Source: Tausonia pullulans
Lineage: Eukaryota; Basidiomycota; Tremellomycetes; Cystofilobasidiales; Mrakiaceae
Direction of reading: 5' to 3'
NCBI GenBank assembly: GCA_951802195.1
Contig: OX637628.1
Location: 124,001 to 188,000 of the forward strand
Length of the DNA stretch: 64,000 nt
A program made the position numbers and the translations under genes. Under the pieces are notes generated by a model. It saw only the letters and a list, made by a program, of their open reading frames with translations. It was not told the DNA's origin and did no database searches. This document shows, piece after piece, positions 9,593-19,729 of the stretch; position 1 is the first letter of the stretch; each line of letters starts with the position of its first letter.

Positions 9593-10262
9593 GTCTAATT
9601 CCAATTACAATGGAATTGTGTCATTGATTTTTGCTGTAGACCCCCTTCCCATCTGCCGTGCAGCTGGGGTCCTTGTTACTTTCCGTTTTCTACATACATG
9701 GCTGAGACAACCGAGTCTCGACTCGCGCAGATTGAAGATTTGATAAGAAATTTGAATAGAGATACCGACGCGGCAGCCTCGCCCGTTTCCCATCGTCATT
9801 GTATTTACCGAGACAGGATGAACGAGACAATGAGAGGAAGGTGGAGGAGACAGGGATTCGATTAAGACAAACGAACGCAGCTGGGTCAGTCAGGAATTTC
9901 CCTCTTCCATTCCACCGAAACATGAGTAGAAGCGAAAGGAGCCACAAAGAGCAGCCTCCGAGCAAAGGGGTATGGTGGCTTGCAGTACAGAGGGAAAAGT
10001 TTAAGCGGAGCAGGTGGATGGCTAATGCCGTATGAAGGCAGGAAACGAAAAGGACGAGAGCCTGACTGGCGAGGGAGAGTCAAAGCGATCAACCGGTTGT
10101 CGAAGGGCTTGATTTGGGTGGCAGTAGTCAGGAAGCCCACCTTGCCGCTTCGATATTTCACCAATCTTGGCATGGATGCGCATACTCCCACCAAGTTGAC
10201 ACTGATGTCGAAAAATGACTTTTCTTTTTTAAGATCGATGTGAAATCTGGCCAAAAATATGA
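9593..10262. other. Spacer between two tRNA genes, unassigned
   Basis: This 670-base spacer is less GC-rich than the genes around it. It contains a short frame starting MAETTESRLAQIEDLIRNLN at 9698 that recalls the coiled-coil start of retroelement gag proteins. It is only about 55 codons long and nothing around it confirms an element. I see no other supported feature. Confidence 0.3.
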
Positions 10263-10357
10263 AGTTTGATACAAGATTTGAACTAGTGACCTACAGAGAA
10301 CAGCCAGAGCGATGTGCTCGCTTGCAATCTGTTGCTCTACCCCTGAGCTAATCAAAC
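10263..10357 (-). tRNA. tRNA-Cys (anticodon GCA) with intron
   Basis: On the minus strand the acceptor arms GTTTGAT and ATCAAAC pair perfectly. They are followed by TA, a D-arm GCTC-AGGGGTA-GAGC (a good A box), and an anticodon stem ACAGA/TCTGT around the loop start TTGCAA. This gives anticodon GCA. An intron of about 23 bases follows position 37, the standard eukaryotic intron site. The T-loop TTCAAAT sits in a B-box-like AGTTCAAATC. The discriminator base is T, as expected for tRNA-Cys, and TTTTT lies about 10 bases downstream as a Pol III terminator. The T-stem has one T-T mismatch. The core GCA-ACAGATTGCAA closely matches yeast tRNA-Cys. Confidence 0.75.
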
Positions 10358-10440
10358 ATACAGCTTGCCGGAAGTAGATTGTGAGTCAAGTTTTGTGTTC
10401 TAATATCATGTCAAACTTTTTTCACTACCCTTATTTTTCA

Positions 10441-10700
10441 CCATCCCCGGTGGTTCGACCAACCCTCTTCCGGCCAACCACCATCCCGGTGGTTCGACCC
10501 CCCCTCTCACGGCGCCCATCACGCCGTCCGGCCAACCATCCCCAGTGGTTCGGCCAACCCTCTTCCCACGGCGCCTCGCCCGACGTTCTCGCGCTCGGTC
10601 ATGATGTCCGCTTTCCCTCTATCTAGCTACAACTCGCTATCTCTCATAGGGCTACCTCGTTCTCCACGTATAACTCATGACTTAAATACAAAAAAAAAAA
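10441..10700 (+). mobile_element. Short non-autonomous element sharing the LINE 3' tail, copy 2
   Basis: This is the inverted partner of the element at 9215-9452, with A10 at 10691-10700 after ATAACTCATGACTTAAATAC. It carries one more 5' unit than copy 1; units related to CCATCCCGGTGGTTCGACC occur three times. The string GGTTCGACCCC matches a Pol III B box (GGTTCGANNCC), but I see no clear A box. The last 85 or so bases are the LINE tail; the head is not found in the LINE. Together the two copies form inverted arms of about 225 bases around a 1.0-kb spacer holding both tRNA genes. Confidence 0.7.
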
Positions 10701-11361
10701 TTAAAATTTATGGAGGCGATCGCTACGATGGCTGCGATGGCTGAGGGCTGAAGAGTGTCGGATAAGGATGGCGATCGGTCGTTCGGACGGTCAGCGTGAT
10801 TTTGGCATCATCTTCTCTTCCCCCCTTCCTCCACCGTATTATCCCTCCTTCCTCGTCTATACTATTTGTAGTATTCTACTTCCTCCTCCTACTCCCCTCT
10901 GGACTTCTTTATCCTCCGACTTCTCTATCCATTCCCACTTCTTTCGGTAGCACGTGCGCGATAACGCGCCTTCACTCCACCTTCCGCTTCTTCCCATCGA
11001 CCACGGACGTGCTTTCAAGTTGTGGTGGTTCGATGAGTAAAACACGAAGAGAAGGCAACAATGGAGGTGTTTCTTGGTGGCATGACACTGTGCATTCATG
11101 TGAAAATACTCTATTAACTGTGTCATATGGCACACTACTACCTCAACCTGCAGAAAGATAGGCTGCGGACCGCCCTCGACGCGTCGTGAGGAGACCATCA
11201 TCGCTGTCGGGCGGGCCCAGCCTGGTTTGTCCGCTCGGAGCACAGATATGCCGGATGTCGAATGGGGCATGCAGGCATATGCGCGACTGGGACTCGCCCA
11301 GAGGCTGTGCAGCCACATTGTCAGGTCGTCAAGTAATGGGTCGTCGTGAAGGAAGAGCAGT
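10701..11361. other. Intergenic region
   Basis: This 661-base stretch between the repeat block and MED31 has CT-rich and CA-rich patches and no frame with family-like sequence. No RNA gene or repeat was recognised. Confidence 0.4.
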
Positions 11362-12060
11362 TCAAACTCTGGCTGCCGGCGCCGGTCCATCCTGAGTTGC
11401 CGCTGTTGAAGGCTGCTCCGACCGCCTGAGAGCAAGAGAGTAGACGAGAAGAACTGGATTAGCTAGCAAGTGGAGAATTGCGCCCACAAGCCAACATTGA
11501 GGGCGGAGGCGAGGGCTTACCACGACCTCCAGTGCTCATACTGGCTGTCCGACAGCTTTTGTACGAGCTCTGCGCCTCGCGACTTCAGAGCGAGCCGGAA
11601 CTCCTTCTTGACGAGCAGTCGTCGATGATGCAACGCTTGCGGGTAGCTGCGGTGATCCCAGCCAGGTGGACGTGCACGCGTCGGTCAACTGGAGACACTT
11701 CAATGACGCGAACCAAATGTCCAAGCACTCACATGATGAAGCGAGCGTACTCGGGCTTCTCCCAGTAGGAAAGGTAGCTGAGGAAGTTGAGAAACGCCGG
11801 CGAGTCGAGGTACCCCGTTTGGGATAGCTCGTATATGTAGTGCGGGTTCGCGAGCGCTTGCAGCGTCTGCCAGGCGGGCAACGGCTTCAGCGCTGAACAA
11901 ATAGACAGAAAGATCTCTTGGTCCCCGCGCTGACCTCCAGCTCAAGCTCGAACTTAATCTTGTTTGTAAGGCGTTCGAGCGTGTCGGAGGTGGACAGAGA
12001 CGGGCGCCTCGACGGGCCGGACTCGTCTCCAGAGGGGCTGTAGAACTGGAGGGCGTCCAT
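11362..12060 (-). CDS. MED31: Mediator complex subunit 31 (Soh1)
   Basis: MED31 is a small conserved subunit of the Mediator middle module, which links activators to RNA polymerase II. Exons 11935-12060, 11733-11866, 11521-11646 and 11362-11425 join in phase to 149 residues. The core reads KIKFELELE, TLQALANPHYIYELSQTGYL, DSPAFLNFLSYLSYWEKPEY and ARFIIYPQALHHRRLL, followed by KKEFRLALKSRGAEL; this is the full MED31 signature. The start is the ATG at 12058-12060, after which about 33 non-conserved residues precede the core. The last exon adds a short Ala/Pro tail of no obvious function. The gene shares a 195-base divergent promoter with the hydrolase-fold gene on the plus strand. Confidence 0.93.
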
Positions 12061-12255
12061 GTGAGAGGGTGGATCGATGGGAAGATATGGGAGGCGAAGA
12101 AATGCCCTAGGAGTGACGACAGGCCACAGCAAGGCAGAGTGCCGCAAGAGTGACGGTAAGGGTGACGGTTGAAGGGCAACTGGAGAGGCGCGTCGCTTCC
12201 CTCGTCTCTCCCAACCTCCACTTTCCCTCTTTACCAGACCCCGTTCTTGAGTGTC
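12061..12255. promoter_or_regulatory. Compact divergent promoter, MED31 / hydrolase-fold gene
   Basis: Only 195 bases separate two start codons that face away from each other, so promoter elements for both genes must lie here. The part next to the plus gene is CT-rich. No TATA box stands out. Confidence 0.5.
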
Positions 12256-13330
12256 ATGCCCTCTACACCCATCGCCGTCTCGCCCACATCGGCATCTGTA
12301 CCACCGTCCAAAAAGATTCCCCCTGTTTCATCTAGCACCAAGCTTCATTTTCAGTATGCGCCCTCGCCTAACGGCAAGGACCGCAACCTTCTGATCCTCC
12401 TCCACGGCCTCGGTGCGTGTCATGATCGCTCTTGCTTCCCTGTCCGGCTCAGGGCTAACTCTGTCATCTGCATGCTTGCATAGGGTAGGTGATACCGAGG
12501 CGCCCTTCTTCACTCTTGGCAAGCAAGTCAACTTGCCGAACACGGCCGTCCTCGCCATCCGAGCGCCCCTACAGTGAGTACAGGCGTGTGCTTCTTCGAA
12601 TGGCCCATCGACGGAGGGACCTCATTGCCAACGTGGCCTGGTCTTATTCAAGCTGGCTAGAAGGAGACGGCAGGCCGACTAAGACGCGCCGCGTTACGGC
12701 AGCCCCTCCACCCGTCCAGTCACGTTCCTGCTCCCGTCCTGTCGTTAAGTCGCTCCCGACGGTCGCTGAATCACCGTCTCAACTCTCAGGATCCCTCTGC
12801 TGGAGGAGCCCGCGTTTATGTGGTACCAATCATTTACTGTCCCGGACTTCATGCCCGTGACGTCGCCAAATCCTGCCGAGATCCTCAAGACACTCACGGC
12901 CTTCCTTGCCCACCTCATCACCCTTGGCTGGGCCTACAGCGACATTCATCTCTTTGGCTTCGCTCAGGGCGGGTCCGTCGCCCTCCAGCTCGCTCTCGCT
13001 CTCCCAGCTTCGACGCGCCTCGGTTCCGTCACCTCCTGCTCCGGCCCTCTGCTGTCCCTTCCGACTCTTGCGCAGAATCAGACACCCTGCCTCGTCCTGC
13101 ACCGGCCAAGCTCACCACTAAGCAAGGCAGACCTCGCCGCCCTCCATAAGGGCTTCCGCGATGTCCGCGAGGTCTCGTTCAAGAGTGGGGACGGCATGCC
13201 CAGGGGCGCGCCCGAGTGGGAACCGGTGATGAAGTTCTGGAGTGAGGTTCTCGGTCGGGAGGAGACCAGCATGGGCGGAGGAGGGGAGATGTACGAGGTC
13301 CTTTCTGGCGGTCCGAAGATGGGACAGTAA
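12256..13330 (+). CDS. Phospholipase/carboxylesterase-fold protein, catalytic triad missing
   Basis: The spliced protein has the layout of the LYPLA/carboxylesterase family. It shows LLILLHGLGDTEAPFF near residue 45, VNLPNTAVLAIRAPL, MWYQSF, then GFAQGGSVALQLALALPAS at the nucleophile elbow, then a C-terminal region ending GGPKMGQ. In active relatives the elbow is GFSQGG; here serine is alanine. The usual acid segment (LHGxxDxxVP) reads LHRPSSPLSK, and the usual GMGH histidine loop reads GMPRGAPEW, so all three catalytic residues appear lost. The protein is probably a binding or scaffold member of a fungal subfamily rather than an esterase. The start is the ATG at 12256. The first intron ends at the TAG before GTGATACC. 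Function is unknown. Confidence 0.8.
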
Positions 13331-14626
13331 CGTTGACATCTATCTCTGTTTTGCCATCCGCGGCGTTGAGGGCGCTCTTGGCGGTGACTTGCATCTCCGC
13401 AGCAGTACAAGCAGATATACGTTATTATTGAAAGCTATCTAGTACTCTCTCTTCATCGCTTTTGGCCGCAAGCTACCATGATATCTGCTGTTGAAGCTCC
13501 TTCGCCGCGGACGAAGGGCACGACACTTATGTTTAGGCCAAACTCTATCTTATTGCACTCGCGTGCTTGCTTCTATCCTCCCATTAGGGGCCCGGGAAGA
13601 CTCCATTGTTTGTTCGCGATATGGTCTCTGCCTGACGAAAATATACGCGCAAACTCTCTGTCTGTGTTACGAGGTGGGAAACGCCAATTGTGCACACTGA
13701 TATCCGGTGCCCAGGGTAGACAGACGTCCAGACAGGTCAGACTCTCCACCTCCCTCTTCGCCTATTAAGTCAGCTGCCACAGCGAGAACGATTTAATCCG
13801 AATGTCAAAGAAGTTGCCCTCTCGCGCTTTCTCTCCATTTTGAAAAGGAAGGATTCGTCACGGGTGAGACAGGCACAGAAAGTCATCCATATGCTGCCGT
13901 CAGAAATCCTGACTTTCGGCGGTAGAAGAGTAGAACTTCTGCCATGCCTTATCATCCGAGCAAGGATCGTCGCCTCGATAGTATAGATAGGATCATATGT
14001 GTGCCTGCTTTCGGGGATGAATTCGCCGGCATGAAAAGCGCGGGCGGTTCGGATGAGGGCGAGCGAAAGGCGTTCGTGCCTTTACCTTCGAGCTGCGATC
14101 TCCTTGTATCGGACTTTGCCCCTCCCTTGCGCCTGCCGCCCCGACTGACGGAGCCTATGGTCCTGGAATCGGTCTTGCCAGATCACGCGAGAGAAACTCC
14201 TCTTGCCGTTGTAATCGCACACGACAGCACGAGCGAGAGAACGTTACTGCAGCATGTCTTTCCTCGCCTCCATCGCGACCTGGAGAAGGAGGAGAATGTC
14301 GAGAGATAGTCCGGCGCGGCTGAATAAGTGGCTGGACGATATGAGCCGGGCGGGGCGGCTTACACCGACCTTTGATACTGCTGGCCTGATTGAGGGCAAT
14401 TGCCCTCCTTCACTTTGTTAGATGCGCCTCCAGAACTTGATGAAGTCTTTCTGATTTGTGCCCACGGGGCCACTTCTGCGGCCAGGGGGCGCGCGCTTCT
14501 ATTTCAAGAGGAAGCGCGGAGATAAGAGGTCCCTCACGAAGCCATCTCAAGCCCATATATCGCATTCCCTCGTCTCCTCATCTACAACCACAACCTGCTC
14601 TTCCCCCTTCCCTCATCGCAACAAAT
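13331..14626. promoter_or_regulatory. Long upstream region of the permease, with GATA motifs
   Basis: The 1.3-kb region ends at the permease start. It contains CTTATC at 13948-13953, GATA at 13977-13980 and 13985-13988, and GATAAG at 14521-14526, about 100 bases before the ATG. In fungi, GATA factors of the AreA/Gat1 type bind HGATAR upstream of nitrogen-regulated permeases, so such control is plausible; this is inference. A 122-codon frame with an ATG at 13944 (MPYHPSKDRRLDSIDRI) is open but has no recognisable family, and may be chance. Confidence 0.4.
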
Positions 14627-17169
14627 ATGAGCCAAGATTTCGACACCAAGAGTAATGAGAAAGACTACGAGGCGGGAGTGACGGTGGTGCCGGTCCCACA
14701 GGATGACGACTAGTGAATCGCCCACTCCGTAATTCGGAGGTGCCATGGACAGCTCTTCTGACTATGAACTTCCCCCTTTTCCGCATCTCAGCGATGTCAA
14801 GGTCGATGTCCACACTGGACTCGCCGATGGGGTGAAGCGAGGTGAGCTGGCCATCAGCACAATCGACTGAATCGTCAGGAGCTAACCAGTTGTCTTCGCG
14901 CCCTCGTCTGACCCCCTCCGTCTGATCAAACAAGATATGAAGCAGCGACGTGAGTTCAGGGACGCGGCACTTCTCCCGATTGTACAGCTCTGACGACTAT
15001 GCGGCATATCAATTTTTATAGATGTTCAAATGGTTCGTGCTTGGTCCTCAAACGGCAATATGTTCTTACTCTGATCCGCCCTCGACTTCTTTCTCAGATT
15101 GCCCTCGCCGGCACTCTCGGCACTGGTCTCTTCCTCGGATCAGGTTCGTTCTTCTCTATAGTCCCTGAGTTTTGCCTGTATTGACAAATCTCGTTGATCA
15201 CAGGCAAGGCCATTGTCAACGCCGGTCCGGCTGGAGCGCTCATTGCATACTGCCTGGTCGGAACTAGTGCGTCTACGAAGGAAATCTCGCAGAGATCGAT
15301 TATTTACCATTAACCTGCACGGCTTCGCAGTTGTCTACGCCATGATCAACTCTCTAGGAGAGATGATGTGCTTTGCTCCCATCAGCGGAGGATACATTCA
15401 CTTCGCTGAGCGCTTCAGTGAGTGCCTGATACCCCGAGCAAATGAGAAATGGGACATGATAAGCTGATTCTCCGCCACTTCTCAGTTCACCCGTCTGCCG
15501 GTTTCGCTCTCGGATGGATGCAGTGGTACTCCGGTGTTGTCTCCCTTCCGACTGAAATTATCTCAGCCACCCTCATCATCGGTTTCTGGACTGTACGTCT
15601 TTCACGGCTCTAATCTCCGTGCCTTGACGCTGACAGCCCTCTACTTCACAGGATATGACCAACGCCAAGCTCGCTGGCTTCATCACCCTGCTCCTCGTCA
15701 TCTGCTGCTCCATCAACTTCTTCGGTGTCCGATGGTTCGGAGAGAGCGAGTTCTGGTTCGCTCTCATCAAGATTTCGCTTATCCTCGGTCTCATCATCGG
15801 CGGTCTCGTCGTCGACCTCGGAGGAGGACCAGACGGCAAGCGCCTCGGCTTCACTTACTGGAAACACCGTGAGTTATCTAGTCAGCTCTTTTACCTGCGT
15901 ACACTGAAATTTTATCTCGCTTGCAGCTGGTGCCTTCGCTGCTCACCTCGTCCCCGGAAACGTCGGCAAGTTCCTCGGCTGGTTCACCTCGCTCCTTCAG
16001 TGCGTTTCCTCTCTTGCATAAATGCCACAGCTCCAACTGACTGCTTGCATCACAGGGCTGCCTACTCTTTCTCCGGCATGGAGGCTCTCGCGATGACCTG
16101 CGGAGAGCTACAGAACCCGCGCGCCAACATGACCAAGGCTGTCCGGCGCATCTTCTGGCGTATTCTCTTCTTCTATGTCTTCGGTATTCTCATCGTTGGA
16201 AGTGAGTGGTTGCTGTCGGGTAACTTTACCCCTTTTCACCTTTATTGGCGCTGACAAAACTTGTCGCAGTGCTCGTCCCCAGCGACGAGAAAGACCTTCT
16301 CCACTCGACTGGAACTGCGGCTTCCTCCCCCTTCGTCCTTGCGTTCACTCGCGCCGGCATCAAGGGTCTTCCCTCGGTGATCAACGCCGGAGTCCTCACT
16401 TCTGCCTTTTCCGCCGCCAACAGCAATGTTTACGGCACATCTCGCATGCTCTATGGCCTCGCCCTCCGCGGCCAGGCACCTCGGATCTTCTCCAAGACCA
16501 ACGTCTCCGGTCTCCCTTGGGTCAGCCTCATCTGCTCGAGCACATTCGGTCTCCTTTCATACATGGCCCTTTCCGACGGCGCTTCGACCGTCCTCAACTG
16601 GCTCACAAACCTTACCTCCATTGCGACGTTCATGGCCTGGGCGGTCATTTGCACCTCGTTCCTTCGCTGGAAGTCGGCAATGGATGCTCAGGGATACGAT
16701 CGCTCTGCTTCTAAGTTCCTCTAGTTCGTCAAAGTTCTTATTTCACCTTTCAGGGCTCATACTGACTCGGGGATAACGTTCTTGCGCGCCCGCAGTGTTA
16801 AGTGGCAGCCCTACCCCGCCTACTGGGCCATCGCCTGGTGTATCATTGTCTGCATCTTCAATGGTTACCCCGTTTTCATGAAGGGAGGATGGGACGTTCA
16901 GGATTTCGTGATTGCCTACCTTGTACGTTGTCCAAAATCTCGAAACCCTCTTACTCCGGCTTACTAATTGACTGGTACGCCGTCTCGTACACCAGAACAT
17001 TCCACTCTTCGCAATTCTCTTCTTCAGCCACTATTTCGTCACTGGCCGCCAGCGCTTCCTCAAGGCCAGCGAGATTGACCTCGTCTCCAACATCCCCGGG
17101 CCCGAGATCGACTTTGATCCGAACCCACCCAAGACCAAGCTGGACAAGTTCCTCCACTGGCTGTGGTGA
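14627..17169 (+). CDS. Amino-acid permease, yeast amino-acid transporter (YAT/APC) family
   Basis: The product is a 12-helix plasma-membrane proton symporter for amino acids. After removal of about ten short introns it reads IALAGTLGTGLFLGSGKAIV in helix 1, GPAGALIAYCLVGTIVYAM, SLGEMMCFAPISGGYIHFAE and RFVHPSAGFALGWMQWYSGV, the YAT signatures. Further on are SFSGMEALAMTCGELQNPRA, SANSNVYGTSRMLYGLALRG-type helix 8 sequence (read here as SAANSNVYGTSRMLYGLALR), and an aromatic C-terminus PYPAYWAIAWCIIV. The protein ends KTKLDKFLHWLW. The first exon (MSQDFDTKSNEKDYEAGV) ends in TA before GTGAATCG and joins CGATGTCAAG in phase. The N-terminal tail is short and acidic with one lysine-rich patch. 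Substrate cannot be told from sequence; general or basic amino acids are both possible. Confidence 0.9.
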
Positions 17170-17718
17170 TTCATGGACGCGGTGGCCTTTCTCATGTTGT
17201 GTCTAGATTTTCATGGAAGGCGTCCTGTTATCACCCGGTGAACAGGGGCCCGCAGTTAAGTTTTTGTTTTGCTTTTTGTTCTCCGTTGTATATGCTTTAA
17301 AAATTGTTAGTCCAGTGATTGATTGCGATGTTCTTATCTTGCTCTGGATCTCGCCTCTCCGCATGCAATTGTTTTGCATATGACAGCTTAATCGTAAATG
17401 AGAATGGCACATACAGGAGCGCAAGCAGCTTGCTTTGAGAGCTCACGGGAACTTTTGTGAGGCCCCTAGTTGATAGGGTGTCCTTGGACCACTACGAAGG
17501 GACCGCACGCGCATGCGCAACCTGTCTCGACGACGCGTGCCAAAGTGAAAGGAAGGCGCGTCGTCCCCTCGATTCTTGCCCAACCAACATCTTCACCCCT
17601 CGCCCGGTCGTTTTGTTGCCGTGCTCGCTTTCTTGAGCCAGAGCTCTGAACAAGATACGCTAGCTGCTGAAGTAATCCCTCCTAAGAAGCTCTCCAACGC
17701 TTCCACCCGGCCGACGCC
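17170..17718. other. Intergenic region permease / ORC5
   Basis: This holds the permease 3' untranslated region (AT-rich around 17230-17410) and the ORC5 promoter. No additional gene or RNA is visible. Confidence 0.4.
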
Positions 17719-19729
17719 ATGACCGTTCCCCCTCCACTTCGTGCTGCTCTCCTCCCCCTCCTCACCCCTCCCCACCCACCTCTCGCCCTCTTTGTCCACG
17801 CCCACCCCTCCCTGAGCTCACTCCTCTCCCACACCCTCCCCTCGCTGCTCGGATCCGCGACCGCCAGTGGGAGCACTGCCGCCGCCCTGGTCGATGCCGT
17901 TGAGTTCGGGTCAACGCCCCGCAGCTTCATGGAGGAGATACTCCGTCAGTGGGGGGAAACTGATGCAATTTGGAGGGGATGGGAGGCCTTCCTCGAAATG
18001 GGGGACCGAGAGGGCGGGAGGATCCTCGTGGTGGACAGAGCGGAGAGGTTGAGAACTGGTGGGATGGGTTATGGGCCTGGTGGACTAGGAGCGCTCTTGT
18101 TGGGACTTGGGGAGATGGTGAGTAATGTTCCGTAATCTTTGCTTGCTTCCTTCTTGACCTCTCGAGGGGGTGTCATCCGTGGTCTGTCGTATTGGCTGGA
18201 TCTGGCGCGTCCACGAGCAAGGGCGACATACGCGCGTTACTTGGCTCGCGTGCTCTCTGGCACCGTCTGCTCGTTGTCAACACCGGGGCCACTGCTTAGA
18301 TTTCCTAGTCTCAGGACATGGGAGAGGATCGGATATGCTCGTTGTTTCGATCGGTTCTCTTTCTCGTCAGATTCGGTTGACGTACGTGCCACAATCTCGT
18401 CTGTTGACATGTCTCCCTTCCTTGTCCAGGCGAAATGCAACATCACCGTCGTCCTTGTCTCCTCTACCCCCTGGGACTACATCCGACCCCTCCCAGCGAC
18501 CTTCCCAGACCCAACGATCATCAGCCTGCCAGCATTCACGCCGACCGAGACGCTCACTTTCCTCCTTTCAACTCCGCCGTCTTCAACATCGACTTGCCCC
18601 ATACGAGATGCCTACTATCCAGCCTTCCTTGCTCAACTTCATGCCATCGTCGCGCCTGTACATCCGGACCCGCTTACGCTCGTCCGGATGGCGCACGCCC
18701 TCTGGCCCGTCTGGGCGCACCCACTCCTCGCACCGACGTCGACACACGCCTTAGCGGCGCTCCCGACTGAGCGAGGCACACTCGCCGTTCATCTCGGGCA
18801 GAGAGCGAAGAATGCGTTTGTTGTGGCCGTGGCGGACCCGACGGGCTTGCCGAGGTCGGTGGAGGCTTTCAAGGCTAACCCGGCTCTGGTGGTGCCTACG
18901 CCTGCTAGTAAGGCCTCTCTTTGTTGATTTTGATTTTGATTCTGCCTGTGCGTCGACTGACACTCCCATTCCAGCTGCTACCTCCACCTCGTCCTCGTCC
19001 TCTCGAACCCTGCCTCAACTCCCTCGCCTCGCGCGATTCCTACTCGTGGCCTCCTTCCTGGCATCGTACAATCCGCCAAAGAAGGACCTCGCCTTCTTTG
19101 GCCGCGGACGTTGGGAGGAGGGTGGAGCGGCAGGCAAGAGGCGGAGGCGTGGCGGGTCAGCCCCGACGAAGCGGTTGACGAAGAAGGGCAGCGTGGCCAA
19201 GGTAGACTCTCTCTTGCTCTCCTTCTCATTGCTGCACTAACCTGTACCATGGGACCACCAGATCCCGCAGACCCTCCTGGGACCCAAGGCGTTCCCTCTT
19301 GACCGGCTCATCGCCATCTTTGGCGCCCTCCTCGCCGAGCACGACCGACCTCCAGAAGCCATCGGCGCCTTCGATAGCAGCAACGGCTCGAACACACCGA
19401 GGCAAAATGGGTCGCTTCTGACGCCGCGTGAGGAGCGGTGGGAGGAGGAGGTCGGCGAGATCATGGGCAGTGTGGCGGTCCGTTCGAGCGTGAGTCGCTC
19501 CCACCACCCTCCATCCATCTCTCTGGCTTGTGGTGTGCTGACCAAGGAGAACGGACTGGCACAGGTGACGACGCTCATCGGACTGCACTTGCTCCTCCGT
19601 GCAGGCCCTGCCGACCGGCTTGAGGGCATGACTCTTCGGACTGGGATCGGGTGGGACGACGCCGTCCTGCTCGGGAAGGGGTTGGGAATCCGGCTCGAGG
19701 ACTTCTGGGCGGGCGCGGATGATTTCTGA
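17719..19729 (+). CDS. ORC5: Origin recognition complex subunit 5
   Basis: Orc5 is an AAA+-related subunit of the six-part complex that marks replication origins. The N-terminal half has an AAA+ layout: ALFVHAHPSLSSLLSHTLPS where the P-loop should be, a Walker-B-like RILVVDRAERLR, and NITVVLVSSTPWDYIRP as sensor strand. The C-terminal half carries the ORC5 winged-helix region, with LPRLARFLLVASFLASYNPP, KKDLAFFGRGRW, FPLDRLIAIFGALLAEH and GWDDAVLLGKGLGIRLEDF. The GxxGxGK[ST] nucleotide-binding loop is absent, so ATP binding by this subunit is doubtful. An intron of about 310 bases (18119-18429) interrupts the AAA+ half and is longer than most here. The start is the ATG at 17719 and the stop at 19727-19729. 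Confidence 0.85.

Noticed and set aside
9698-9865. Short frame beginning MAETTESRLAQIEDLIRNLN that recalls a retroelement gag start
   Set aside because: It is about 55 codons long, and no terminal repeats, protease, or polymerase sequence accompany it, so an LTR element cannot be supported.
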